A stretch of DNA of 64,000 nucleotides from Secundilactobacillus yichangensis. Its GTDB lineage: Bacteria > Bacillota > Bacilli > Lactobacillales > Lactobacillaceae. The stretch is from positions 52,917 through 116,916 of the forward strand of contig NZ_BOLK01000007.1 of the NCBI RefSeq assembly GCF_016861565.1, written 5' to 3'. A program made the position numbers and the translations under genes. Below, piece after piece: positions 1-9,915 of the stretch (its first letter is position 1; each line of letters opens with the position of its first letter). The notes beneath the pieces are model-generated. The model saw nothing but the letters and a program-made list of their open reading frames with translations. It had not been told where the DNA came from and ran no database searches.

Positions 1-35
1 TGATAGGTTCCTGTTTTTATTTTGAAAGAGGGCCG

Positions 36-1478
36 ATGAAAATGGATTCTTCTAATAAAGCAGCAAGGTTTAGTTTGGGAGAAAGCCTGGTTGTCATGTT
101 AGCCATGTTTACGATTTTAGGCGTGATGATCATTAAATTTGATATGTCGCCGCAAATTCCTATCCTGTTTGTTTTTACGCTAGTTTTGTTCTACGGGCAT
201 TTTAAAAAGTTTTCTTGGGATGAGATTTTTGACGGCGTTTCTGAGGGAGTTACTCCTGGAATTATTCCCATCTTGATCTTTTTGATGATTGGAATTTTAG
301 TTGCCAGCTGGTTAAAGGCCGGCACAATTGCCGGGATGATGTTTATTGGTTTGAAGTTAATTTCAGTGCAGTTATTCTTACCAACCGTCTTTATTATTTG
401 TGCCATTATTGGGATTACGGTTGGGAGCTCATTTACGACCGTTTCCACTATTGGAATTGCTTTTATGGGGATTGGTCATGTACTGGGATTTGCTGCACCG
501 GTTATTGCTGGTGCGGTAGTATCGGGCGCTTTTCTCGGCAATAATATGTCACCCTTATCGGATACATCGAATCTGACCACGGGTATCGCAAAGGTTAACT
601 TGTATACCCATTTAAAAAACATGAGTTTGACGGTTATTCCCGCCGCAATAATTGCACTCGGAGCTTTCACCGCGATTGGGCTTCATTCGGCTAAGAACGC
701 TGACTTAAGCGCGGTTAAAGCAATCTCTGCTCAATTAATGGCGACTTACCATATTTCAATACTGACATTCTTGCCAGTATTTGTGTTACTCATTTTAGCC
801 TGGCGCAAGGTGCCGGCGATACCCACTTTACTATTAGGATCGTTAACCGCCATCGTCCTGTCGATGGTTCAGGATCGGTCATTTACCTTCGGCCAAATTG
901 GTGATTTATTGATGAATGGTAATCACGTTGCCAGCACCAACACAGTCATTAACCGATTGATGAGTGGTGGTGGTATCACTAACATGCTGAGTTCCGTGGC
1001 GCTGATTATTTTGGCGCTGTCGTTGGGTGGGTTACTGATTAAATTTGGCATTATTGAAGTGCTCATTAATAGCATGAGCCGTCTAATCAGTACACCAGGT
1101 CGGCTGATACTGGCGACTTTAACCGGATCATTAGCGGTGAATCTGCTTGTAGGGGAGCAGTATTTATCAATTATTTTACCAGGCGAGACGTTTAAGAAAT
1201 CTTATGATGATCTGCAGGTCGATAAAAAATATCTCTCTAGAACCCTAGCGACTGGCGGTGCTGATATCAATGCGCTGGTACCTTGGGGTGTGAGCGGCAT
1301 CTTCTGTTCAGCCACTCTGGGTGTGAGTGCTTTTCAGTACATTGGCTATGCCTTTTATCCTTACTTGAATCCTTTAATGACCATCATTCTTGGATTCACG
1401 GTAGTGACTTGGACCACTAAACGGTTTAAGAAGCGCCACACGGGTGCCAATGGAGAAACAAAAGCAGATTTTAGTTAA
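36..1478 (+). CDS. nhaC: NhaC-family Na+/H+ antiporter
   Basis: Integral membrane protein of 480 residues, expected to exchange cytoplasmic Na+ for external H+ and so support pH and sodium homeostasis. About 11-12 hydrophobic segments alternate with short loops. The stretch GNNMSPLSDTSN near residues 168-180 is the typical polar NhaC signature in the middle of the protein. Length is normal for the family. The ATG at 36 follows an AAAGAGGG ribosome site at a good distance. The gene stands alone and is closed by a hairpin terminator just downstream. Family assignment is firm; substrate could also be a malate/lactate type exchange as in some NhaC relatives. Confidence 0.9.
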   Translation: MKMDSSNKAARFSLGESLVVMLAMFTILGVMIIKFDMSPQIPILFVFTLVLFYGHFKKFSWDEIFDGVSEGVTPGIIPILIFLMIGILVASWLKAGTIAGMMFIGLKLISVQLFLPTVFIICAIIGITVGSSFTTVSTIGIAFMGIGHVLGFAAPVIAGAVVSGAFLGNNMSPLSDTSNLTTGIAKVNLYTHLKNMSLTVIPAAIIALGAFTAIGLHSAKNADLSAVKAISAQLMATYHISILTFLPVFVLLILAWRKVPAIPTLLLGSLTAIVLSMVQDRSFTFGQIGDLLMNGNHVASTNTVINRLMSGGGITNMLSSVALIILALSLGGLLIKFGIIEVLINSMSRLISTPGRLILATLTGSLAVNLLVGEQYLSIILPGETFKKSYDDLQVDKKYLSRTLATGGADINALVPWGVSGIFCSATLGVSAFQYIGYAFYPYLNPLMTIILGFTVVTWTTKRFKKRHTGANGETKADFS

Positions 1479-1486
1479 AGAGCAAG

Positions 1487-1519
1487 AAAAAACACTTCTA
1501 TATTATAGGAGTGTTTTTT
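1487..1519. terminator. Bidirectional intrinsic terminator
   Basis: An A-run, a short stem built on ACACT/AGTGT extended by CTA/TAG pairs, and a T-run lie between the convergent antiporter gene and the small secreted protein gene. It would serve both strands. Confidence 0.8.
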
Positions 1520-1545
1520 ATCGTCATATTTTTATTTAGTTGAAA

Positions 1546-2061
1546 TTATAACTTTGTGTAGCCCATGCCAACAAAATTACCGTCTGAACCAACTTTATGA
1601 TTCACCACGTTCATATTGACATGGTGAGATTTTTTGTTGGCTTTGTTGATAGTCCCAAGCATGGCGTTAACATTGGCCTTTTCTTGAGACGGGGTTTTCA
1701 CTGCGGACAAGTGTCCACTCCAAATCCAGCCACCCATAGTTTTAGAGTCATTGGAGATGTAGTAATAGACGGCTTTTTTGCCCTGCTGGTTTTGAACTGT
1801 GGCGGACTTCGTTACTGACAAAGCCGTGGTTTGGAAGTTGCTGGCATCATAAACTTTGTTGGTGAGTTTTGCGTTACTGTAAACATTGCCATCCAAAGCT
1901 TGATATTGTTTAGGACGATTAACCTTAGAGTAAGAAATAACTTTAACGGGATTAGCTTCAGCAGAGGTTGACTTTGCTGGTGAGATCAAGCTGATTCCTC
2001 CGATAAATGAACAAGTGACGATAGCTAACAGAATGCCTTTAAGTGTTTTCGACGATTTCAA
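1546..2061 (-). CDS. Small secreted protein with SH3-like wall-binding domain
   Basis: 171 residues with an N-terminal signal peptide (basic start, hydrophobic stretch, probable cleavage after residue ~35 at SAEA). The central part carries a bacterial SH3-like/SLAP-type module with the pattern VYSNAKL ... YYYIS ... GGWIWSGHL. The same pattern occurs in the CAP protein at 14620. The rest has no recognised catalytic motif. Start is TTG at 2061 behind GGAGGG. It is a single gene with its own upstream region. Exported and wall-associated location is likely; function is unknown. Confidence 0.7.
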   Translation of the reverse strand: MKSSKTLKGILLAIVTCSFIGGISLISPAKSTSAEANPVKVISYSKVNRPKQYQALDGNVYSNAKLTNKVYDASNFQTTALSVTKSATVQNQQGKKAVYYYISNDSKTMGGWIWSGHLSAVKTPSQEKANVNAMLGTINKANKKSHHVNMNVVNHKVGSDGNFVGMGYTKL

Positions 2062-2373
2062 TGTGGACCCTCCAGAGATAATTTATTAGTTAGATTATTA
2101 ACAATGTTGCAACCCTCATTATAGACCTTCATGTGAAGAAATGAATAATAAAATTTAGGCTTTTTAGCGGTTATTATTTGAAAATTAGTATTTTATTATA
2201 GTCTTTAAATGCTATTCTTTTAGCAATACTAAGAGAATACTTATAGGATAGGTATGTAATGTTTATCTGAATTCGGAGAATACGAGCAACTTTTTCACAA
2301 GGAAAAATGTAAGATATTGCGGGTTATGTCTCAAACTTTTAGCTTAAAGATATTTAATAATCTTTTAGGATAA

Positions 2374-2404
2374 TCGACATCTGCCTGTAGTTTCATAATA
2401 TAAT
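2374..2404 (+). promoter_or_regulatory. Putative promoter of the mcrBC genes
   Basis: TCGACA at 2374-2379 and TATAAT at 2399-2404 with a 19-nt spacer, 30 bases before the mcrB start. The rest of the 2062-2434 gap is AT-rich. It must also hold the divergent promoter of the small secreted protein, and no ORF or strong structure was seen in it. Confidence 0.45.
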
Positions 2405-2434
2405 TACACTACTAACTATAGAGGGGCAATAAAT

Positions 2435-3910
2435 ATGTCTTTAAAGGAAACATTCGTAGGAGAATTAGAAACGATTCTAATGAAGGTTGGCGGTAAAGAT
2501 CGATCTGGTCAAAAACTATTCATTACTCGTAAAAATGTAAGTGAAAACTTAAATAAAGGAGAAAAAGGTTTCGGTTTTATATCCTTTATTCGCAGTGATC
2601 AGACAGTTAGTGGTCGTTATTCAGGACTATCAGTTAAAGTTAATCCGGGAGAAAATCATTATCGAATTTCACTAGATATCGGAAATGATGGTTTTGGAGA
2701 TGATTATCAATTAGCAACATTGCCAGGAACTCGACGGCGTTTTCTTAACTTACAAAAAGACATTATTAATTATTCGAAGGCTAATAATGCTGATATTAAG
2801 TCGTTTTGTTCCTTAGATTACGGTGATGATACGTCTAAGCGACAACTAAAGGATCTTGAAAAAGAATACAAAGAAGACGATATTGACTCTCATGCACAAG
2901 ATTTATTTGTTGTATTCGTTAAAAAGCCAGGATTAAACGAAGAAGCTCAAGATCAATCTGATAATCAAGAAGATTTTTGGCTTATTTTTAAAGCTGTTGT
3001 GGCTATTTATGCTCAATTACGACAATGGTCATCAAATAAGGGTGAGATTAAAGAAGCTGATAAATTTATTAGTGCACTCCATAAAGATCCTACTAAAACG
3101 CAAGATATGTCTGGGTATGTTCAAAGATTATTGGATCATCGTCAATACGTTGTTCTTCAAGGGGCACCCGGTACCGGAAAAACTTACTTAATGAGTGAAT
3201 TAAGCAAAAATTATGAGCCCTTTTTTACTCAGTTCCATGCCGAGACAACTTACTCGGATTTTGTAGGTGGTTATAAACCTGTTACTAATGCTGACGGACA
3301 ATTAAGCTATCAATATTTTGAAGGACCGCTATTGAAAGCAATTCGTGCAGCACAGAAAGATAGTGATCACAAGGTCCTGCTGATGATTGATGAAATTAAC
3401 CGAGCTAATTTAAGTAATGTGTTGGGCGAGGCTTTCTATTTGTTTGAAAAACAAACTGGTCAGCAAAGGCGGAACGTGGAACTCGGCGATCCACAAAAAC
3501 CAATTAAGATTAAAGTTCTTCCCACAAATTTATATGTAATTGCAACAATGAATACAGCTGATCGATCCTTGGCAGTTGTTGATTTTGCTTTAAGACGCCG
3601 ATTTGCTTGGTATACAATGTACCCACATTCTCTTAATTCAGTTGGTCATCAAACCTTTCATTCAAAGCAGTTTGAAGCAATGGATCGCATTTTTCAAACA
3701 TATGCAACTAGTGAGGAACTGATGTTGGAGCCAGGACAAGCATATTACTTAACTGATTCAAAAAATGCAGGGGCTTTGATGAAAGATCGATTGGAATATG
3801 AACTTCTTCCGCTTATTTGTGAATACCTTGAGAATGGTTTAATGACGCAGGCCAAGGATGCCTTGAATCAATACTTTGTTGATGAATTAAATCAAACGTT
3901 GTTTATTTAG
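2435..3910 (+). CDS. mcrB: McrB-like AAA+ GTPase of a type IV restriction system
   Basis: 491 residues. The AAA+ core begins near residue 235: Walker A GAPGTGKT (~243-250), Walker B LLMIDEINRAN (~315-325), the McrB nucleotide-specificity motif NTADRS (~371-376) and an arginine-rich RRRF (~386). In McrBC enzymes this subunit hydrolyses GTP, translocates DNA and recruits the McrC nuclease at modified cytosine sites. The ~230-residue N-terminal part would be the target-recognition region. I do not recognise its fold, and it need not bind 5-methylcytosine. The gene is followed 10 bp later by mcrC. Base composition is visibly AT-richer than the flanking housekeeping genes, which suggests transfer. 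Confidence 0.88.
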   Translation: MSLKETFVGELETILMKVGGKDRSGQKLFITRKNVSENLNKGEKGFGFISFIRSDQTVSGRYSGLSVKVNPGENHYRISLDIGNDGFGDDYQLATLPGTRRRFLNLQKDIINYSKANNADIKSFCSLDYGDDTSKRQLKDLEKEYKEDDIDSHAQDLFVVFVKKPGLNEEAQDQSDNQEDFWLIFKAVVAIYAQLRQWSSNKGEIKEADKFISALHKDPTKTQDMSGYVQRLLDHRQYVVLQGAPGTGKTYLMSELSKNYEPFFTQFHAETTYSDFVGGYKPVTNADGQLSYQYFEGPLLKAIRAAQKDSDHKVLLMIDEINRANLSNVLGEAFYLFEKQTGQQRRNVELGDPQKPIKIKVLPTNLYVIATMNTADRSLAVVDFALRRRFAWYTMYPHSLNSVGHQTFHSKQFEAMDRIFQTYATSEELMLEPGQAYYLTDSKNAGALMKDRLEYELLPLICEYLENGLMTQAKDALNQYFVDELNQTLFI

Positions 3911-3920
3911 GAGGATTATC

Positions 3921-5273
3921 TTGGGTAAAGATTTTCATGTTTCTATAGTTGAGATTTCAACCTTTACAGACTATGTTTACCATCTCCCTAAAAGAATGAT
4001 TGACCGCAGGACGCCACAAGATGATCAGGCGACCTTTATTGAGTTAAATCGAGAAGCTTTCTTGTATTTAGGTATTGACGCCCATCAAGTAAATGGTGAC
4101 TTACATCTGATAACTAATGGCTATGTTGGCGCAGTTCCATTAAGAATGCCGCAGGGTGGTAAAGGGAAAGCCATTACGGATCTAATCATCAGGCCACGAT
4201 ATGGTGTTCACGAAACGAACTGTTTTGCGTGGATGAGCGAACTGGCCGATTTTGCTGGTGTTAATTTAACTCCAGAAACGGATGCTAGATTAAAATTAAC
4301 CCGCTCTGAAGGTACGCCTACACCGCGATATTTAGTAGCTCAAGAGGTAATTAATCATATGGTTGCTGTTGTGAAATCACGCGGCTGGCAGATGTTTAAT
4401 AACGAACATAAACAACTCGAACGACCAGTTGGTAATGTAGACTGGACTCAGTATTCTAAACAATCGGCAGATCCTCAGAAAAGATTATTATTTCCAGCAA
4501 ACGTTAATGTGATGACTCAAAACCACTCTGAATTCGAACGTGCTTTAAATGTTCTTTCTGAAGCAATTCAGATTATTAATAGTCGGTTGACACCTAACCG
4601 AGTTAAACAAAATTGCATGGAAAATGTGGCTTTCTTACAGCACCAGGTTAGTCTTAGCAGCAGTGTAAAGCATGAATTGGAACCCTTTCGCATTCAGAAG
4701 CGTGAAGGTGTGGATGTTCAGCAGTTAAAAAGAGTGCTAAATGCATTTATTCAGCAACAGTCAAAGCGAGAATATAGCTGGCGAATTGATTTCTCGACGT
4801 TGTTTGAGCGATACGTTCAAAAATTACTTGCTCATACAGTCAATCAAGTATTCAACAACACTAGGATTGTTCATACGCTAATGCCGCATTATAGCCACCA
4901 GGTTTCTCAACTAATGCCAAGGTATCTTGAACCTGATATAATTGTTGAATTTGCTGGTCATAAGATAGTATTAGACGCTAAATATAAATCTTACTTTTAT
5001 AATCGTTTCGGTGATGATCATAAAAGTCAGCAAGAGAGAATACGGTTTGATATTCATCAAACTATTGCGTATACGAGTTTAATCGATGCTCGAATTGCAA
5101 TTATTATGGCGCCAGTTGATGGTGATGAAGTTGTAGAAGAAATATCACAGTATGATCGAATTACCATTGGTGTGCTGGGGGTTCCACTGAATTGGCGACA
5201 CGCTAGAAACTATGAGAATAGAATACGGATATTTTTTGAGAAAATTATTGAAGCTCACAACGAGAAGAATTAG
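3921..5273 (+). CDS. mcrC: McrC-like nuclease subunit
   Basis: 450 residues and the partner of the AAA+ protein just upstream. The C-terminal third carries the PD-(D/E)xK pattern of McrC: EPDIIVEF near residue 335 and LDAKYK near 350, the metal-binding Asp, Asp and Lys. The N-terminal part should bind the McrB ring. Start is TTG at 3921, with an AGGAGG site 6 bases before it that overlaps the end of mcrB, so the two are one operon. Expected role is cleavage of incoming DNA bearing modified bases. A 150-bp gap follows before hsdR. Confidence 0.88.
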   Translation: MGKDFHVSIVEISTFTDYVYHLPKRMIDRRTPQDDQATFIELNREAFLYLGIDAHQVNGDLHLITNGYVGAVPLRMPQGGKGKAITDLIIRPRYGVHETNCFAWMSELADFAGVNLTPETDARLKLTRSEGTPTPRYLVAQEVINHMVAVVKSRGWQMFNNEHKQLERPVGNVDWTQYSKQSADPQKRLLFPANVNVMTQNHSEFERALNVLSEAIQIINSRLTPNRVKQNCMENVAFLQHQVSLSSSVKHELEPFRIQKREGVDVQQLKRVLNAFIQQQSKREYSWRIDFSTLFERYVQKLLAHTVNQVFNNTRIVHTLMPHYSHQVSQLMPRYLEPDIIVEFAGHKIVLDAKYKSYFYNRFGDDHKSQQERIRFDIHQTIAYTSLIDARIAIIMAPVDGDEVVEEISQYDRITIGVLGVPLNWRHARNYENRIRIFFEKIIEAHNEKN

Positions 5274-5427
5274 TGGATATGCTTGGAAATTCTTTAATAT
5301 ATTTAATTAGTTGCATGGCCATTATTTAAACCTTAAAATTGAAGAAACGCAGTTTGAGTAAATTTAAGTGTCATCATAATTAGTTAAACGGTATATCTAT
5401 AATTTAAAATCAAAGGGTTTGAGGAAA

Positions 5428-8301
5428 ATGACCAGAGAATATCAATCCGAGGCCGAACTTGAAGATCAACTTATGAAGCGATTGAATGCACTTGGTTACG
5501 AGACTATCAAGTTGCGAGACGAAAAGGCAGTTATTGCTCACTTCAGAGATGTTCTTAATGAACGTAATCGTGATCGTTTAAGAGAGAAAAAACTAACAGA
5601 CACAGAATTTGCTAGAGTTTTAAATGAATTGGCTGGATCAAAGACGATTTATCAAATGGCTCAGTTATTAAGGGGTTCAGATTATCAACCTCAAGGCAAA
5701 ATTGTTATTACCCGAGATGATAATTCGGAAGTATATTTAGAATTCTTTGACGGTACAAATTTTAAGAATAATAAATTTGAAGTTGCGCATCAGATTACAG
5801 TTAATGCAAAGTACACTAATCGGTATGATGTGACTATCCTAATCAACGGTTTGCCAATTGTCCAAGTTGAATTAAAACGGCGTGGCGTGGAATTGCCACA
5901 AGCTTTCAATCAAATTATTCGCTATCGTAATGAATCTTTCCGTCAGTTGTTTAGATTTATTCAAATATTTGTCATTTCAAACGGTGAAGATACTCGGTAT
6001 TTTGCTAATAATGACGGTAAATTAAATTCTAATTTCATGTTTTATTGGACGGATAAGAAGAATCATTGGTTAAATGAAATCAATGCTTTTTCGGCTTCCT
6101 TTTTCGATCGCAAAAGACTGCATAGCTTAATTGCTCGATACACTATTTTTGATAGTGACGATCAGCGGATTTTAATTATGCGGCCATATCAAGTATACGC
6201 AGTAGAAGCAATTATTGATCGGGTGCAGAATCATCCAGGTGAGAATGGGTATATTTGGCATACTACTGGGTCCGGAAAAACAATTACTGCTTTTAAAGCT
6301 AGTCAACTTATTGCGCAAAAAACAGATGCTAAAAAAGTTATTTTTTTGATTGATCGGTCTGACTTAGATACCCAGACAGCGGATAATTTTAACGCCTACC
6401 TTCCTCAATTAAAGGGAGAAGACCGGGCTTTAGATCGTATTGATAGTACCAAGATGCTGGTTGAACAGCTGCAAAGTAAAAGTAACCCGTTAATAGTTAC
6501 GACAATACAAAAGCTTAATTATGCTATTCAGAATGATCGGTATAAAGACCTATTGACACCTTACCACGACGTCAAAGTGGTATTCATTGAAGATGAAGCT
6601 CATCGTAGTCAATTTGGCGAGATGAGAAAGAGTATTAATCGATGGTTTAAAAATGCTCAGCATATTGGGTTCACTGGTACGCCAATTTTTGCGGAGAATG
6701 TTGGTCAAGATGGTCGTACAACCGAAACGCTTTATGATGAGTGCTTACATCAATATTTGATTAAAGATGCAATTAGGGATCGGAATGTTTTAGGCTTTTC
6801 CATGCAATATTTAAATACCATTCATGGCAAAGATGTTTTTAAAGATGGGGATGAGATGGTTTCAGGTATTGATAAAAAAGAGGTTATGGAAGCTGACGAT
6901 AGACTAAAGATGATTGTTCAACATATTTTATTAAACCACGGTCAGATAACCCATAATCGACATTACAATGCTATTTTAGCGGTTCCTAGTACTCGGGTAG
7001 CTTTGAAGTATTACGACCTGTTTAAGAAACTGGACCCAGAGCATCAGCTGCACGTTACAACTATCTTTACCTGGGAAGCAAATGAAAAAGATAATGAACA
7101 AAAGCAAGATAAAAAGGAAACGTTGACGTCTCGTCATGGTCTTGAAAGTGTCATTAAAGATTACAATCAAATGTTTGAAACAAACTTCAGCACTGAAAAA
7201 TTCAAAGACTATTTCAATGACGTTTCGCGACGAATGAAGCAGTTTAATTATCAGACACCAGAAAATAACATTGACATTTTAATCGTTGTTAATATGTTTT
7301 TAACGGGGTTTGATTCACCTAAATTGTCTACGCTGTACATTGATAAGAAATTGCAATGGCATAATTTAATCCAAGCATTTTCTAGAACCAATCGAATAGA
7401 ATTAGACTCTAAACCATTCGGAAATATCTTAGCTTATCGAAATATGAAGCAAGATACAGATAATGCTGTGAGACTGTTTTCAGCTGGATCTTCAGAATCC
7501 CTTTTTGTTCCAAGCTATAATGAATTACAAGGGCAATTTGACGACGCTGTGAAGGAGTTGAGAGAAATCTCGCCTACTCCTCAAAGCGTAGATGGCCTTC
7601 ACGACTTGGGTGATGAGGCCCTGCAAAAATTTGTGTTGGCTTTTCGAGAGATTCTTCGGATTTATAATAAAATACGCGTTTATGATGAATTTGATTTTAG
7701 TAAAATGGTGGATTTCACCCATCAGGATATGGAGTCATACAGAAGCAAATATGCGGTTGCTTATCAAAAAATAATTGAAGGTAGAAAAGATTCTGATCCT
7801 TCATCAATACTAGATGATATTGATTTTGAGATTGAACTAATTGCTGCTGACACTATTGATGTGGGTTATATTGTGAATCTGATTCACGCGATCAATCTTA
7901 AGGATGATGATCAATGTGTGAAAGATACCCGTCGGATAAAAAAGATGCTGGTGAACGCCACTGATCCAGATTTACGATTAAAATCGGACTTACTTCAAGC
8001 GTTCCTAGAAGAAATTGTTCCTAAGTTGGATCCGGAGGACAATGTCGGTAACGAGCTTAACCAATTCCTTATTAGGAAGCGAGAGGAATCTGTTAAGAAT
8101 TTTTCTGAAGAAGTCCACCTTCCGGAAGAGGTTATTAAGAAGGAAATGGATGACATCAACTTTTACGGTGAGCACGCAAATACCAAGGCGCTTAATGATG
8201 CTTTAAATGCAAATGGATTGAAGTTCATGGAGAAACGTACAGTTAAAAACCGAGTTAAAACGTTTGTCACTAAAGCATTGAAAAAATTCGTGTTGTCATA
8301 G
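5428..8301 (+). CDS. hsdR: Type I restriction enzyme R subunit (HsdR)
   Basis: 957 residues from the ATG at 5428. GAGG lies just upstream; an in-frame TTG at 5419 is less likely. Order of domains: N-terminal nuclease with the Lys-containing motif VQVELKRRG (~145), then a superfamily 2 helicase/translocase with TTGSGKT (~278), DEAHRSQFG (~388) and GFTGTP (~413), then helicase domain 2 with FLTGFDSP, then a helical C-terminus that docks on HsdM. It makes the ATP-driven translocase that cleaves DNA lacking the HsdMS methylation. A TATAAT at 5398-5403 may be its -10. hsdM follows 18 bp later. Confidence 0.95.
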   Translation: MTREYQSEAELEDQLMKRLNALGYETIKLRDEKAVIAHFRDVLNERNRDRLREKKLTDTEFARVLNELAGSKTIYQMAQLLRGSDYQPQGKIVITRDDNSEVYLEFFDGTNFKNNKFEVAHQITVNAKYTNRYDVTILINGLPIVQVELKRRGVELPQAFNQIIRYRNESFRQLFRFIQIFVISNGEDTRYFANNDGKLNSNFMFYWTDKKNHWLNEINAFSASFFDRKRLHSLIARYTIFDSDDQRILIMRPYQVYAVEAIIDRVQNHPGENGYIWHTTGSGKTITAFKASQLIAQKTDAKKVIFLIDRSDLDTQTADNFNAYLPQLKGEDRALDRIDSTKMLVEQLQSKSNPLIVTTIQKLNYAIQNDRYKDLLTPYHDVKVVFIEDEAHRSQFGEMRKSINRWFKNAQHIGFTGTPIFAENVGQDGRTTETLYDECLHQYLIKDAIRDRNVLGFSMQYLNTIHGKDVFKDGDEMVSGIDKKEVMEADDRLKMIVQHILLNHGQITHNRHYNAILAVPSTRVALKYYDLFKKLDPEHQLHVTTIFTWEANEKDNEQKQDKKETLTSRHGLESVIKDYNQMFETNFSTEKFKDYFNDVSRRMKQFNYQTPENNIDILIVVNMFLTGFDSPKLSTLYIDKKLQWHNLIQAFSRTNRIELDSKPFGNILAYRNMKQDTDNAVRLFSAGSSESLFVPSYNELQGQFDDAVKELREISPTPQSVDGLHDLGDEALQKFVLAFREILRIYNKIRVYDEFDFSKMVDFTHQDMESYRSKYAVAYQKIIEGRKDSDPSSILDDIDFEIELIAADTIDVGYIVNLIHAINLKDDDQCVKDTRRIKKMLVNATDPDLRLKSDLLQAFLEEIVPKLDPEDNVGNELNQFLIRKREESVKNFSEEVHLPEEVIKKEMDDINFYGEHANTKALNDALNANGLKFMEKRTVKNRVKTFVTKALKKFVLS

Positions 8302-8319
8302 AATAGGAGAATTATCTTA

Positions 8320-9915
8320 ATGTCAGAAACACATATTGAACAAGCGCAGCAACAGGCAGATTTGCAAAAGCGGCTTTGGGCAATTGCAAATGATTTGCGT
8401 GGAAACATGGATGCAAGTGAGTATCGTAACTATATGCTTGGACTAATCTTCTATCGTTTCTTATCTGGTCGGGTTGAAGATTACGTTAACAAGCAATTGG
8501 CAAATGATGAATTAACCTTTGAACAGGCGTATGCGGATGATGAAATTGGTCCGGAACTCAAAGACGATGTTACGCAAACATTAGGATTCTTTATTGAACC
8601 CAAATATCTTTATAGCTCATTAGTCAAAGACATCGAATCAGGTAAGTTTGATATTGAAAAGTTACAAATGGCGGTTAATGAGGTCGAGAATTCAACGATT
8701 GGTCGCGAGTCGGAAGATGACTTCAGAGGTTTGTTCGCCGATATGGATCTTTCCTCTAATCGATTAGGTTCGAATCCTGCACAGCGTGGAGATCTCATGG
8801 CAAAAGTCATGTTGAATTTAGCGGATATTCCATTTGGCGTCAGTGATTTGCAAATTGACGTACTGGGTGATGCGTATGAATACTTAATTGGCCAATTTGC
8901 AGCCAACGCTGGTAAGAAGGCTGGTGAATTCTATACACCGCAACAAGTATCAAAGATTTTAGCTAAAATTGTCACACTTGAAAAGAATAAATTAAAAACA
9001 GTCTATGATCCGACAATGGGGTCTGGGTCTTTACTATTACGTGTAGGGAACTCGGCTAAAATTGGTTCTTATTATGGGCAGGAATTAAATGGTACAACTT
9101 ATAATTTAGCCAGAATGAATTTACTAATGCATGGTGTGAATTACAGTCGATTTGATGTTTACAATGGTGATACTTTAGAAGATGACCATTTTGATAACAA
9201 AGTTTTTGATGCAGTAGTTGCAAATCCACCTTATTCGGCTAAATGGAATCCTGAGGGAAAGTTGGAAGATGAGCGCTTTCGTAAGTATGGTAAAACAGCG
9301 CCAAAGTCAAAAGCTGACTTTGCGTTTGTTGAGCATATGTTATATCACCTTTCGACGGATGGAACTATGGCGGTTGTCTTACCCCATGGTGTGCTCTTTA
9401 GAGGCGCGGGTGAAGGCAAAATTCGTCAGTATATGATTGAGACGGATAATGTTTTAGATGCTGTCATTGGCTTGCCGGCTAATTTGTTTTATGGTACATC
9501 TATTCCAACAGCAATCCTTGTTTTTAAGAAGAATCGACAAAATAAAGATATTTTCTTTATTGATGCGTCTAATGATTTTGAAAAAGGAAAGAATCAAAAC
9601 AATCTGACCGATGAACAGGTACAAAAAATCGTTGACACTTACGCTAAACGGGAAAACATTGACAAGTATGCTCATAAAGCGACTTATGATGAAATTGTTG
9701 AAAATGAATTTAACCTCAATATTCCACGATATGTAGATACTTTTGAAAAAGAGCCACCTGTTGACGTTGATAAATTGGTGGATGATATGAAGAAGACAGA
9801 TTCTGAAATTGATCAGTTAGAAGCTGAGTTTAGTGATATGTTAGGTGATTTAGTGGGCCAAAATGCTGACGCTCAACAGCAGCTTACGAAAATTAAGGAG
9901 CTGTTTGGTAAATGA
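8320..9915 (+). CDS. hsdM: Type I restriction enzyme M subunit (HsdM), N6-adenine methyltransferase
   Basis: 531 residues. N-terminal helical HsdM domain, then the methyltransferase core: EFYTPQQVS (~203), the SAM-binding motif [10 protein letters not shown] (~229) and the catalytic NPPYSAKW (~301), the NPPY typical of adenine methylation. The C-terminus ends in a helical, charged stretch that contacts HsdS. ATG at 8320 sits 8 nt after AGGAG. It overlaps hsdS by 4 bp (ATGA), so M and S are translationally coupled. All motifs are intact, so the methylase should be active. Confidence 0.95.
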   Translation: MSETHIEQAQQQADLQKRLWAIANDLRGNMDASEYRNYMLGLIFYRFLSGRVEDYVNKQLANDELTFEQAYADDEIGPELKDDVTQTLGFFIEPKYLYSSLVKDIESGKFDIEKLQMAVNEVENSTIGRESEDDFRGLFADMDLSSNRLGSNPAQRGDLMAKVMLNLADIPFGVSDLQIDVLGDAYEYLIGQFAANAGKKAGEFYTPQQVSKILAKIVTLEKNKLKTVYDPTMGSGSLLLRVGNSAKIGSYYGQELNGTTYNLARMNLLMHGVNYSRFDVYNGDTLEDDHFDNKVFDAVVANPPYSAKWNPEGKLEDERFRKYGKTAPKSKADFAFVEHMLYHLSTDGTMAVVLPHGVLFRGAGEGKIRQYMIETDNVLDAVIGLPANLFYGTSIPTAILVFKKNRQNKDIFFIDASNDFEKGKNQNNLTDEQVQKIVDTYAKRENIDKYAHKATYDEIVENEFNLNIPRYVDTFEKEPPVDVDKLVDDMKKTDSEIDQLEAEFSDMLGDLVGQNADAQQQLTKIKELFGK

